Origin: Halomonas korlensis
Lineage (GTDB): Bacteria; Pseudomonadota; Gammaproteobacteria; Pseudomonadales; Halomonadaceae
Length of the DNA stretch: 64,000 nt
NCBI RefSeq assembly: GCF_900116705.1
Contig: NZ_FPBP01000010.1
Span: forward strand, 99,300 to 163,299
Direction of reading: 5' to 3'
Both the position numbers and the translations under genes were made by a program. How positions within the stretch are numbered: position 1 is the stretch's first letter; every line of letters begins with the position of its first letter. The notes under the pieces are model-generated. The model was not told where the DNA came from, did not search any database, and saw nothing but the letters and a program-made list of their open reading frames with translations. Positions 24,076 to 34,988 of this stretch are shown here, piece after piece.

Positions 24076-25857
24076 ATGAGTCAATTTGCAATCAACCTAT
24101 TGTTCGTGGGCGCCTCGTTCGCCGTGTACATCGGTATCGCAATCTGGGCGCGAGCCGGATCGACCAAGGACTTCTACGTCGCTGGCGGTGGCGTGCATCC
24201 GATAACCAACGGCATGGCAACGGCGGCCGATTGGATGTCCGCGGCGTCCTTCATTTCCATGGCGGGCCTGCTGGCCTCGGGCGGCTATGCCAATTCGACC
24301 TTCCTGATGGGTTGGACCGGTGGCTACGTCATCCTGGCGATGCTGCTCGCGCCCTACCTGCGCAAGTTCGGCAAGTTCACCGTGCCCGACTTCATCGGTG
24401 ACCGCTTCTACAGCAACACTGCGCGTCTGGTCGCGGTCATCTGTCTAGTCGTGGCATCGGTCACCTATGTCATCGGTCAGATGACCGGCGCCGGCGTGGC
24501 CTTCTCGCGCTTTTTGGAAGTCTCCAACACCTGGGGCATCTGGATCGCGGCCTTCATCGTGTTCCTCTATGCGGTATTCGGCGGCATGAAGGGCATCACC
24601 TATACCCAGGTGGCCCAGTACGTGGTGCTGATCATTGCCTATACCATTCCCGCGGTATTTATCGCCCTGGAGCTGACCGGCAACCCCATCCCGATGTTCG
24701 GTATGTTCAGTACCCACACCGAGTCCGGTGTCCCCCTGCTGACAAAGCTGGATGAAGTGGTCAATGCGCTGGGCTTCCGCGACTACACCGCCGACGTCGA
24801 TAACAAGCTGAACATGGTACTGTTCACCATGTCGCTGATGGTCGGTACCGCAGGCCTGCCCCACGTCATCATCCGTTTCTTCACCGTTCCCAAGGTCGCC
24901 GATGCTCGCTGGTCTGCCGGCTGGGCGCTGGTGTTCATTGCCCTGCTCTACCTGACCGCTCCCGCCGTCGGCTCCATGGCTCGCCTGAACCTGCTGACCA
25001 CCGTCTATCCGGACATGGCCGGCCAGGTCGAGAACTATGACGAGGCGATCGACAACCCGATCCTCTACGAAGAGCGTCCGGATTGGATGAGGACCTGGGA
25101 AGAGACCGGGTTGATCACCTACACGGACAAGAACAACGATGATCGCATTCAGCTCTACAACGAGGCGGCTGACTTCTCCGAGCGTGGCTGGGAGGGCAGC
25201 GAGCTTGACGTCAATAACGACATCCTGGTGCTCGCCAACCCCGAAATCGCCAATTTGCCGGGCTGGGTCATCGGCCTGATCGCTGCTGGTGGTATCGCAG
25301 CAGCATTGTCCACGGCCGCTGGCTTGCTGCTGGCGATTTCCTCGGCGATCAGTCATGACCTGATCAAAACCATGATCAACCCGAAAATATCCGAAAAAGG
25401 CGAGATGCTGGCCGCGCGTATTTCCATGGGAGGGGCCATCTTGCTGGCAACCTATCTGGGTCTGAACCCACCCGGATTCGCGGCTCAGACGGTTGCCCTG
25501 GCCTTCGGTATCGCCGGCGCCTCGCTGTTCCCGGTGCTGATGATGGGCATCTTCTCCAAGCGAGTGAATAGCAAGGGCGCGGTTGCGGGTATGCTCTCCG
25601 GCCTGCTCGCCACCCTGCTCTACATCTTCACCTACCTGGGCTGGTTCTTCGTCCCTGGCACCGAGATGCTCGCCAACACTCAGGAAAACTGGATACTGGG
25701 TATTTCTCCGCTGTCCTTCGGTGCGGTAGGCGCGATGATCAACTTCGCCGTTGCCTTCGCCGTCTCCAGCGTTACCGAGGAGCCGCCGCAGGAAATTCAG
25801 GATCTGGTGGAAAGCGTGCGCTACCCCAAAGGGGCTGGTATTGCGCTTGACCACTAA
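24076..25857 (+). CDS. actP: Sodium:solute symporter, ActP-like acetate permease (VC_2705 type)
   Basis: A 593-residue SSS-family transporter with about 13 helices. The N-terminal segment TKDFYVAGGGVHPITNGMA is typical of acetate/pyruvate symporters. A hydrophilic insert of about 80 residues (around 315-395, rich in Asp, Glu and Asn) is characteristic of the VC_2705 subfamily and is missing from E. coli ActP. Together with acs and CrbS/CrbR, acetate is the most likely substrate. The ribosome site GGGGAG overlaps the end of the DUF4212 gene. A strong terminator follows. Confidence 0.9.
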   Translation: MSQFAINLLFVGASFAVYIGIAIWARAGSTKDFYVAGGGVHPITNGMATAADWMSAASFISMAGLLASGGYANSTFLMGWTGGYVILAMLLAPYLRKFGKFTVPDFIGDRFYSNTARLVAVICLVVASVTYVIGQMTGAGVAFSRFLEVSNTWGIWIAAFIVFLYAVFGGMKGITYTQVAQYVVLIIAYTIPAVFIALELTGNPIPMFGMFSTHTESGVPLLTKLDEVVNALGFRDYTADVDNKLNMVLFTMSLMVGTAGLPHVIIRFFTVPKVADARWSAGWALVFIALLYLTAPAVGSMARLNLLTTVYPDMAGQVENYDEAIDNPILYEERPDWMRTWEETGLITYTDKNNDDRIQLYNEAADFSERGWEGSELDVNNDILVLANPEIANLPGWVIGLIAAGGIAAALSTAAGLLLAISSAISHDLIKTMINPKISEKGEMLAARISMGGAILLATYLGLNPPGFAAQTVALAFGIAGASLFPVLMMGIFSKRVNSKGAVAGMLSGLLATLLYIFTYLGWFFVPGTEMLANTQENWILGISPLSFGAVGAMINFAVAFAVSSVTEEPPQEIQDLVESVRYPKGAGIALDH

Positions 25858-25906
25858 GCGATAATGGATTCCTGACACAGATCGTCTGCGTTGTGGAATC
25901 AACACC

Positions 25907-25940
25907 CAATCGGGCTTCCATCAGGAAGCCCGATTGCTTT
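25907..25940 (+). terminator. Terminator after actP
   Basis: A perfect 13-bp stem (CAATCGGGCTTCC / GGAAGCCCGATTG) with loop ATCA at 25907-25936, followed by CTTT. The next gene starts 16 bases after the hairpin, so read-through probably supplies its expression. Confidence 0.8.
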
Positions 25941-25955
25941 CAGGAAGAATACTTT

Positions 25956-26471
25956 ATGATATGGCACCTCATCGCCGCCGTGTTTGCCGGACTGGGCGCC
26001 GCGGGGGTCGGACTACTGCTCCGTCTCGTCAGCGGCAAACGGCTACCGCGCTGGATCGTCCCGGTCTGCGCTGGCCTCGGCATGCTGGCCTACCAAATCA
26101 ACCATGAATACTCCTGGTTCGACCACAAGCAGACCCAGCTACCCGACTCGGCTCGGGTGGTGGATGTCGAAAAGGGGCAGGCCTTCTGGCGTCCCTGGAC
26201 CTACGCCTTTCCAATGACCACGGCGTTCAGCGTCGTTGACCAGGACGACCTGATCACTGGTCAGGCAGACGGCCAGCGACTGGTACAATATCGACGCTAC
26301 CGCTTCAGGAAAGAATACGTGGATCAGGTCACCCACCAGGCCTACCTGATGAACTGCACCTCGCGCGAAACCGTCCCCTTGGCAGGCGAACCGCCGCGTC
26401 CCCGTACCGAGGCAACGCAAACCTTTACGGAAACGGACCCGCTCTTTCAGGTCGTCTGCCAGCAGGAGTAG
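25956..26471 (+). CDS. Hypothetical membrane protein between actP and crbS
   Basis: A 171-residue protein with two N-terminal membrane helices (about 5-25 and 32-50) and a soluble C-terminal part. I recognise no catalytic motif. The WRPWTYAFP and FSVVDQDDLITGQADGQRLVQYRRYRF segments look conserved and structured. The ATG at 25956 has AGGAAG nine bases upstream; the earlier in-frame ATG would start inside the terminator. Its place between the symporter and the sensor kinase suggests a role in the acetate system, with no further evidence. Confidence 0.7.
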   Translation: MIWHLIAAVFAGLGAAGVGLLLRLVSGKRLPRWIVPVCAGLGMLAYQINHEYSWFDHKQTQLPDSARVVDVEKGQAFWRPWTYAFPMTTAFSVVDQDDLITGQADGQRLVQYRRYRFRKEYVDQVTHQAYLMNCTSRETVPLAGEPPRPRTEATQTFTETDPLFQVVCQQE

Positions 26472-26505
26472 CGTTACCCAGCCCTCGATCGCTACTGCCC
26501 TCACC

Positions 26506-26530
26506 GCCTGCATTCCCTTAGAATGCAGGC
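26506..26530. repeat. Perfect inverted repeat just before crbS
   Basis: GCCTGCATTC-CCTTA-GAATGCAGGC forms a 10-bp stem ending 19 bases before the crbS ATG. No T-run follows, so it is either a weak terminator, an RNA element near the ribosome site or a protein-binding site. Confidence 0.65.
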
Positions 26531-26549
26531 ACCAAGAAGGGAGAATTGC

Positions 26550-29500
26550 ATGTTCGCTGGCTGGCTCTTGATCGTCGTCTCGCTGATCTACATTGCCGTA
26601 CTGTTCGGCATCGCCTGGCGCGGCGACCGTCGAGCCCGTGAGCATGGCGCCAGCCGCCGACGTCCGGTGATCTACAGCCTGGCGCTGGCGATCTACTGCA
26701 CTTCCTGGACCTTCTACGGTGCCGTGGGTCAGGCCGCCACCGCGGGTTGGTCCTTCGCCAGCATCTACGTGGGGCCTATTCTTACCTTTCTGTTGTTCTG
26801 GCCCGTGCTGACCAAGATGATCCGCGTGGCCAAGCACCAGAACGTCACCTCCATCGCCGACTTCATTGCCTCACGCTACGGCAAGACCCAGTCGCTGGCG
26901 GCCTTCGCCAGCCTGGTGGCGCTGATCGGTACCCTGCCCTACATCGCCCTGCAGCTGAAAGCGGTCTCGACGTCATTCAGCGTGCTCACCGACGATGCCG
27001 ATATTATCCGGGCACCGCTGTTCGGCGACACCGCCTTCTACGTGGCGCTGGTCATGGCGGCCTTCGCCATTCTCTTCGGCACCCGTCATACCGACGCCAC
27101 CGAACACCACGAAGGTCTGATCCATGCCGTAGCCTTCGAATCACTGGTCAAGCTGGTCGCGTTCCTGGCGCTCGGGGCCTATGTCACCTGGGGCATGTTC
27201 GATGGCCTGGGCGACCTGCTGGGCCGCGCCGAGGCGCTGCTGGAACTCCAGAATCAGTTAGCCCGGCAAGACTTCGGCCAGAGCTTCTGGGCCCAGACAC
27301 TGCTCGCCATGCTGGCAATCCTCTGCCTGCCGCGACAGTTTCATGTTGCGGTAGTGGAAAACACCCACCGTGATGACGCCAGAAAGGCGCGCTGGCTCTT
27401 TCCGCTTTACCTGTTGGCGTTCTCGTTCTTCGTCCTGCCGCTGGCCGCTGGGGGCCTGACGATGTTCGCCGGCAGCAATGTCGAGCCGGACACCTACGTC
27501 CTGGCGCTGCCCATGGCCGCCGACAATCACTGGCTGACGCTTTTGACCTTCATCGGTGGCTTCTCGGCCGCCACGGGGATGGTCATCGTCGCCGCCGTGG
27601 CGGTGTCGATCATGATCTCCAACGAGATCGTGATTCCGGCACTCTTCCGGTTGCGCTGGTTCGATACCAAGGCCCGTGATTACGGGCGTCTGGTGCTGCG
27701 CGCGCGGCGCATCACCATCGCCGCAGTACTGGCGATGGCCTACGGGTTCTACCATCTGATCGGTGAGTTCGCCTCGCTGGCCTCCATCGGCATGCTGTCT
27801 TTCGCTGCTGCCGCCCAGTTCGCTCCGGCATTGATCGGTGGGCTCTACTGGAAGCGTGGCAATCGCCTGGGCGTAGTCGTGGGCATGAATGCCGGCTTCG
27901 CCATCTGGGCCTACAGCCTGCTGATGCCCGCAATGATCGGTGCCGGAGTCTTGCCTGAGGCCTGGATTGCCGGCGGTCCGTTGGGGCTCGCCTGGCTAGC
28001 CCCCACCTCGCTGTTCGGCCTCAACGTCGGTGACTCCTTTACCCATGGCGTGATGCTCTCGCTGGGCGTCAACCTGTTCTGCTATATCTTTGTCTCCCAG
28101 ATGACTCCCCAGCGGGTCGTGGAGCGTATTCAGGCCTCGTTGTTCGTCGACAGTGTCGAGACCCGTCAGACCTCGGTAAACCGTCCCTGGACCGGGGCCA
28201 CGACCGTGGGCGACCTCAAGGTACTCTGTGAGCGCTTCCTGGGCGCCGAACAGGTCAACCGCGCCTTCGAGGACTATGCCCGACGCACGGCGAAACCCCT
28301 CGAGAACGGCACCCGAGCCTCCATCGATATTATCCAGTTCACCGAGCGCTTTCTCGCCTCGGTGCTTGGGGCCTCATCGGCACGCATCGTCGTCAACTCG
28401 GCCCTGCAGGGGCGAGGCATCGGCATATCCGACGTGATTTCGATCGTCGACGAGGCCTCCCAGGTACTCGAATTCAACCGCGCCCTGCTTCAGGCCACCA
28501 TCGAGAACATCAACCAGGGCATCAGCGTCGTCGACCAGAACCTGCGCCTGGTGGTCTGGAACCAGCGCTATCTGGAGCTGTTCCGCTTCCCCGACCACCT
28601 GATCAGGGTCGGGGCGCCCGTCGATCGCATCTTCCGTTACAACGCCCACAACGGCGAATACGGGCCCGGCGACCCGGAAGAGCATGTGCAACTGCTGATC
28701 GACAACATCCGCGTGGGCCATCCCCACCGCTACGTGCGCTATCGCCAGGACGGTAGCGTGCTGGAAGTACAGGGCAATCCCATGCCCGGCGGCGGCTTCG
28801 TCTATACCTATCAGGACATCACCCAGCAGAAGCGCATCGAGGAAGCGCTGATCCGCTCGGAAAACAACATCCGCATCTATACCGATAACGTACCGGCACT
28901 GATCGCCTACTTTGACAAGGAGTGTCGCTACCTCTTTACCAACCGCGCTTATGAGCAGGCCTTCGGCATTGACCGTAACGCAGTGATCGGCAAACAAATC
29001 GACGAAGTGATCTCCTCCGAGATGTCTCGCCATCGTGCGCCCTGGATCGAGCGCGCCCTGGCCGGGGAGCGCGTCAGCTTCGAGGTCTCGCTGCCTCTCG
29101 CCGAGGAAACCCGCTACATGCTGGTGACCTACACGCCCCACTTCGGTGACAGCGGCTCGATTCTGGGCTTCTTTGCCCTCTACCAGGACATCACCGAACG
29201 CCGATTGGCGGAGATCGCCCTCAAGGAGACCAACGAGACACTCGAAGAGCGTGTGCGTGAGCGCACCCAGGCGCTATCGGAGGCCAATGCCGCGCTGCGT
29301 CAGGAAAACCGCGTACGCGCCGAGGCAGAGCAGGCCTTGCGCCAGGCCAAGCAACTCGCCGAGGATGCCAACGCCTCGAAGACCCGCTTCCTCGCGGCTG
29401 CCAGTCACGACCTGCTGCAGCCCCTCAACGCCGCCAGACTGTTTACCTCGGCCCTCGCCTATGAAAGCGATGCCGTCGACATGAAACGCACCATCGGCCA

Positions 29501-30500
29501 TATCGACAACTCGCTACAGGCAGCCGAGGAACTGCTCGGCACCCTGCTCGACATCTCCAAGCTCGATGCCGGCGCCTTGACGCCTCGACGCAGCCACTTC
29601 GCTCTCGCCGATATCTTCCGCCCGCTGCGCGCCGAGTTCGAAGTGATGGCCGAGGATCGAGGTCTCGACCTGGTGGTTGTCATCACTCGCGCCTGGGTCG
29701 ACAGCGATCCGCAGATGCTGCGTCGAATCGTCCAGAACTTCCTCTCCAATGCCATTCGCTACACCCAGGAAGGCCGCGTCTTGCTCGGTTGTCGACGTCT
29801 CGACGAGCGGCTTTCCATCGAAGTATGGGATAGCGGTCCGGGCATCCCGGCTTCCAAGCAGACCGAGATCTTCCAGGAATTTCGCCGCCTCGATCAGGCC
29901 TCGCGGCACAAGGAGAGCGAAAAAGGGCTGGGACTCGGGCTCTCGATTGCCGATCGCATGAGCCGAGTGCTCGACCACCCCATCCGCATTCGTTCACGTG
30001 AGGGACAAGGCACCATGTTTTCGGTCACCGTGCCGGTGGTCGCACCACGCAGCGAGGCGCAGCAGATCGAGGAGTCGGCGCCGAAGCGGGCCGGCAACAA
30101 GCTCGCCGGCGCCCGGATCCTGTGCATCGATAACGAGACATTGATCCTCGAGGGCATGAAGGCCATGCTTTCCGGCTGGGGCTGCGAGGTCTTCACCGCC
30201 ACTTCCATCGGCGGTGCCAAATCCGTGCTTCGCCATCTCGAGACGGACCCCGATGGCATCCTCGCCGACTATCATCTGGACAACGAAGTCACCGGACTGA
30301 TGGCCCTCGACGCCTTGGCCGAACGGCTCAGCGGCGCGGTGCCGGGCATCGTGATCACCGCCGACCGCACCGAGGAAGTGGCCGAGGAGGTCAAGCGTAG
30401 CGGCTATCATCTATTACTCAAGCCGGTACGCCCGGCAGCCCTGCGCGCGCTACTGACACGCACGCTACAGGCCAGCCGTGCGGCCCAGCAGGAGAGCTGA
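26550..30500 (+). CDS. crbS: CrbS-type hybrid sensor kinase with SSS transporter domain
   Basis: 1316 residues. Residues 1 to about 545 are a 13-helix sodium:solute symporter-like domain; PAS domains follow (about 650-890, with KRIEEALIRSENN between two). A coiled-coil linker leads to HisKA with the phospho-His in AASHDLLQPL, then an HATPase with NAIRYT, DSGPGIP and GLGLGLS, and a receiver domain with the phospho-Asp in ADYHLD. This is the CrbS/MxtR architecture that senses the acetate state and, with CrbR, activates acs. The ATG at 26550 has GGGAG seven bases upstream. It faces crbR across a shared terminator. Confidence 0.93.
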   Translation: MFAGWLLIVVSLIYIAVLFGIAWRGDRRAREHGASRRRPVIYSLALAIYCTSWTFYGAVGQAATAGWSFASIYVGPILTFLLFWPVLTKMIRVAKHQNVTSIADFIASRYGKTQSLAAFASLVALIGTLPYIALQLKAVSTSFSVLTDDADIIRAPLFGDTAFYVALVMAAFAILFGTRHTDATEHHEGLIHAVAFESLVKLVAFLALGAYVTWGMFDGLGDLLGRAEALLELQNQLARQDFGQSFWAQTLLAMLAILCLPRQFHVAVVENTHRDDARKARWLFPLYLLAFSFFVLPLAAGGLTMFAGSNVEPDTYVLALPMAADNHWLTLLTFIGGFSAATGMVIVAAVAVSIMISNEIVIPALFRLRWFDTKARDYGRLVLRARRITIAAVLAMAYGFYHLIGEFASLASIGMLSFAAAAQFAPALIGGLYWKRGNRLGVVVGMNAGFAIWAYSLLMPAMIGAGVLPEAWIAGGPLGLAWLAPTSLFGLNVGDSFTHGVMLSLGVNLFCYIFVSQMTPQRVVERIQASLFVDSVETRQTSVNRPWTGATTVGDLKVLCERFLGAEQVNRAFEDYARRTAKPLENGTRASIDIIQFTERFLASVLGASSARIVVNSALQGRGIGISDVISIVDEASQVLEFNRALLQATIENINQGISVVDQNLRLVVWNQRYLELFRFPDHLIRVGAPVDRIFRYNAHNGEYGPGDPEEHVQLLIDNIRVGHPHRYVRYRQDGSVLEVQGNPMPGGGFVYTYQDITQQKRIEEALIRSENNIRIYTDNVPALIAYFDKECRYLFTNRAYEQAFGIDRNAVIGKQIDEVISSEMSRHRAPWIERALAGERVSFEVSLPLAEETRYMLVTYTPHFGDSGSILGFFALYQDITERRLAEIALKETNETLEERVRERTQALSEANAALRQENRVRAEAEQALRQAKQLAEDANASKTRFLAAASHDLLQPLNAARLFTSALAYESDAVDMKRTIGHIDNSLQAAEELLGTLLDISKLDAGALTPRRSHFALADIFRPLRAEFEVMAEDRGLDLVVVITRAWVDSDPQMLRRIVQNFLSNAIRYTQEGRVLLGCRRLDERLSIEVWDSGPGIPASKQTEIFQEFRRLDQASRHKESEKGLGLGLSIADRMSRVLDHPIRIRSREGQGTMFSVTVPVVAPRSEAQQIEESAPKRAGNKLAGARILCIDNETLILEGMKAMLSGWGCEVFTATSIGGAKSVLRHLETDPDGILADYHLDNEVTGLMALDALAERLSGAVPGIVITADRTEEVAEEVKRSGYHLLLKPVRPAALRALLTRTLQASRAAQQES

Positions 30501-30561
30501 TGCGCACGCAAGCGCAAGTCGCGCGGCGGCTCACGCTGATCTGCCAAGAACTAACCAAAAA

Positions 30562-30590
30562 CCCCCGCGGCTTCGCGCCAGCGGGGGCTC
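30562..30590. terminator. Shared terminator between crbS and crbR
   Basis: The stem CCCCCGC (30562-30568) / GCGGGGG (30581-30587) has a GC-rich loop, an A-run before it and a CTCTCTT stretch after it. It can serve both convergent genes. Confidence 0.72.
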
Positions 30591-30617
30591 TCTTCAGTCC
30601 GGATAGCCGTTTTAAGA

Positions 30618-31280
30618 TCAGGATTCGACCTTGGGCGGCTCAACCTCGAGCTTTTGCGCGGCGATGACCGCCTGGGTGCGGGAATGTACCCCAAGCTTGC
30701 GCAGGATGGCGGTCACGTGAGCCTTGATGGTCGCCTCTGAGACATTGAGTTCATAGGCGATCTGCTTGTTGAGCAGGCCCTCGGTCAACATGTTGAGAAC
30801 GCGAAATTGCTGAGGCGTCAGCGAGGCGATCGCCTCGGCAAAACGCGTTTCTTCCTCGTTTGAATCACCCAATGTTGCGGCAAGCTCCGCGGGCAGCCAC
30901 ACCTCGCCGTCGAGAATCTCACCCACCGCCTCGGCGATCAACTGCAGCGACGAGGACTTGGGGATGAACCCCGAGGCACCGTAATCGATGGCGCGACGAA
31001 CCACATAGGGTTCATCACTTCCTGATACTACTGCCACGGGAATATCCGGCGTCTGGCCGCGCAACTGGATCAGGCCGGAAAATCCATGAGCGCCGGGCAT
31101 ATGCAGGTCGAGCAGGATCAAGTCGGCATCGGGATGGCGCGTCACCACTTCTGTCGTGGCCGCCATGGTGTCGGATTCCACGATCTCGGCCTGGGGTGCC
31201 AGCTGTCGGAGAGCCTGGGTCAGGGCTGCACGGAACAGCGGATGATCATCGGCAACGATGAATTTCTGGGCATAGGCCAT
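30618..31280 (-). CDS. crbR: CrbR LuxR-family response regulator
   Basis: A 220-residue response regulator. The receiver domain has the phospho-Asp in LILLDLHMPG, followed by a LuxR-type helix-turn-helix (LTPQQFRVLNMLTEGLLNKQ ... SEATIKAHV). GGAGGAGA precedes the ATG. In Vibrio and Pseudomonas its ortholog (CrbR/ErdR) is phosphorylated by CrbS/MxtR and activates acs and acetate transport. Here it lies between crbS and acs, with the actP operon nearby, so that role is very likely. It converges with crbS. Confidence 0.92.
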   Translation of the reverse strand: MAYAQKFIVADDHPLFRAALTQALRQLAPQAEIVESDTMAATTEVVTRHPDADLILLDLHMPGAHGFSGLIQLRGQTPDIPVAVVSGSDEPYVVRRAIDYGASGFIPKSSSLQLIAEAVGEILDGEVWLPAELAATLGDSNEEETRFAEAIASLTPQQFRVLNMLTEGLLNKQIAYELNVSEATIKAHVTAILRKLGVHSRTQAVIAAQKLEVEPPKVES

Positions 31281-31452
31281 GGATTCTCCTCCGGTTCCTC
31301 GAGCAGCGGGCGGGTGGCCGCCACTTGGGTAATGCTATTGTTGTGGCATGTTACCCCATGCACAAACCGATTCCCAAGCGCTTGCAAGCGCGGCGGCGTC
31401 GATCGTGACCCATGTCAACGGCAGGGCTGTCCCCGAGCGACTATGCCGGCCG

Positions 31453-31477
31453 CAAAAAGCCGGCCACTCGGGCCGGC
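31453..31477 (-). terminator. Terminator after acs
   Basis: On the minus strand, GCCGGCC-CGAGT-GGCCGGC is followed directly by TTTTTGC. It lies about 90 bases past the acs stop. The 287-base spacer 31281-31567 around it holds no other feature I can support. Confidence 0.82.
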
Positions 31478-31567
31478 GAAAGAAAGTACGAAGAACAGGC
31501 GGGTCTACCATCGCTTGGCTCGCAAGGCGAGCCGGCATGGCTGGAAAAGCCCTCCCCGAAAGTGACC

Positions 31568-33517
<1,950 letters not shown>

Positions 33518-33559
33518 GAATCGGCCTCTTCCGGAAAAATGCATCCCTGATTGATGTTA

Positions 33560-33584
33560 CCGACTCATTTTACGAATAAGTCGG
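33560..33584. promoter_or_regulatory. Inverted repeat in the acs promoter region
   Basis: CCGACT-N13-AGTCGG is centred about 55 bp upstream of the acs start codon. It might be an operator, but the arms do not match the motif upstream of actP. Confidence 0.35.
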
Positions 33585-33685
33585 CACTACCATTCTCACC
33601 CCAGCATATACGCCAGCGGCCTGCCTTCCCTTTAGACATTGGTAGAAATATTTTTTCTTTTTATAACAACACATTAAGTTGTTTT

Positions 33686-34234
33686 TTAACTTCTTGCCGT
33701 ACCAAGATATACCAGTGTCTGCGCACAGCGACGACAGCGATAGGGTCGACCCTGGCGAACCAGGGCGTGTCGCCGAGGGGTAAAGGCATGCTCACGGCAA
33801 CCGCAGCCATAGCGATGCGGTGCAGGGCTGGCCCGGCTGACATCGAAACGATGCGTGGTGCGCGGCTCGAGACCGAAGAGACGTCGCATCACCGTCTGCC
33901 ACTCGCGGCCATGGGGACGGGCTCGCTGCCCCTCCTCGAGGTGAAATACCAACCAGTGCGCCATCTCGTGAGGTATTACCTCGACCATGAAGGCCAGGCG
34001 ATTCTCCTCGAGTAATACCGGGTTGAAGCGTAATCCTCCGCGGCCCAGATGCGCCTGTCCGGCCGATTTACCGCGCAGATCCAGCCAGACAAGCGGTCGC
34101 GGCAGACCAGGATGGAACTCATGACACAGCCGCCAGGCAGCTTCCACCCGTTCGTGAAGCGCGGCATGCAGGGCCTTGGTATCGAGCCCGTCGAGTTGGG
34201 CAGTCGCCGGAGAGGGAAGCACGGGAGTGGTCAT
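33686..34234 (-). CDS. sprT: SprT-family zinc metalloprotease-like protein
   Basis: A 182-residue protein. The HEMAH motif (HExxH) is near residue 90, with a further His downstream, and a C-terminal zinc-ribbon-like region has paired cysteines (GCGC and CRRC). The family is related to eukaryotic Spartan proteases; the bacterial role is not well defined. No operon partner is evident. The stop lies in a T-run next to a small AACAAC/GTTGTT hairpin. Confidence 0.85.
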   Translation of the reverse strand: MTTPVLPSPATAQLDGLDTKALHAALHERVEAAWRLCHEFHPGLPRPLVWLDLRGKSAGQAHLGRGGLRFNPVLLEENRLAFMVEVIPHEMAHWLVFHLEEGQRARPHGREWQTVMRRLFGLEPRTTHRFDVSRASPAPHRYGCGCREHAFTPRRHALVRQGRPYRCRRCAQTLVYLGTARS

Positions 34235-34340
34235 GGGGTGGTAGAATGCAGCCTCAATGAAGACGCGTAAAGTTTCTCGTCCAAGACTCAGATCAAGACC
34301 CCTGCCGAAGACACGCCACCGTTACCCAGCGAGAGCCGCC

Positions 34341-34988
34341 ATGTCCGATGCCGAGACGCTTCCCCCTCACCCCCTGCTAAGCGATGTCGACCTCGAGAGG
34401 CTCGACGATTTTCTCGATTCCGAGCGGGTCGACCCGGATGCGCTAGACCTGATCGGCGCGCATGGGTTCCTGGTCGCGCTCGCCGTAGCGCCGCGGGAGG
34501 TCGACGCCGCCACCTGGATCGCCGAGCTGTTCCATGGCGAACCAAGCTTCGCCGATACCGCCGAGCGCGACACTATTCTTGGCCTGCTGGAGCAGCTCAG
34601 GCACAACGCTATCGCCACGCTCGAGCAAGGACGGCTTCCGGAGCTGCCGTTCGAACTGGTACTCGAGGGTCTGCCGCCGGAGGAAACCCCCATCGGCGAT
34701 TGGTGTGCCGGGTTCATGGAAGGCGTGTTCCTGGACGAGGGGGCGTGGTTCGAGGCCGATGAAGAAGCCGTCGCCACACTGCTGTTGCCGTTCATGGCGT
34801 TGTCGGGGCTGTTCGACGACGAGCCGGACATGGCCGAGTTCACCGCCGAGGCCGGACGCCTGGAGAGCCTCGCCGGACAGTTGCCCGATCTGGTGCTCGA
34901 CCTCTACCTGCACTATCGCGTCCCCCCCGAAACCCCCAAGCCCAAGCCGCGACGCAAGCCCTCCGCCGGGCGCAGCCACCGCCGTTAA
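34341..34988 (+). CDS. UPF0149/YgfB-YecA family protein
   Basis: A 215-residue acidic, mostly helical protein with the family segments ERLDDFLDSE, GAHGFLVALAVAP and PIGDWCAGFMEGV. The C-terminal tail is basic and proline-rich, unlike the body, and lacks the SEC-C zinc motif of YecA. YgfB proteins affect gene expression in Pseudomonas, but no activity can be read from the sequence. The start is the ATG at 34341; an upstream ATG would add 28 basic residues with no ribosome site. Its stop overlaps that of the cardiolipin synthase gene by four bases. Confidence 0.8.
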   Translation: MSDAETLPPHPLLSDVDLERLDDFLDSERVDPDALDLIGAHGFLVALAVAPREVDAATWIAELFHGEPSFADTAERDTILGLLEQLRHNAIATLEQGRLPELPFELVLEGLPPEETPIGDWCAGFMEGVFLDEGAWFEADEEAVATLLLPFMALSGLFDDEPDMAEFTAEAGRLESLAGQLPDLVLDLYLHYRVPPETPKPKPRRKPSAGRSHRR

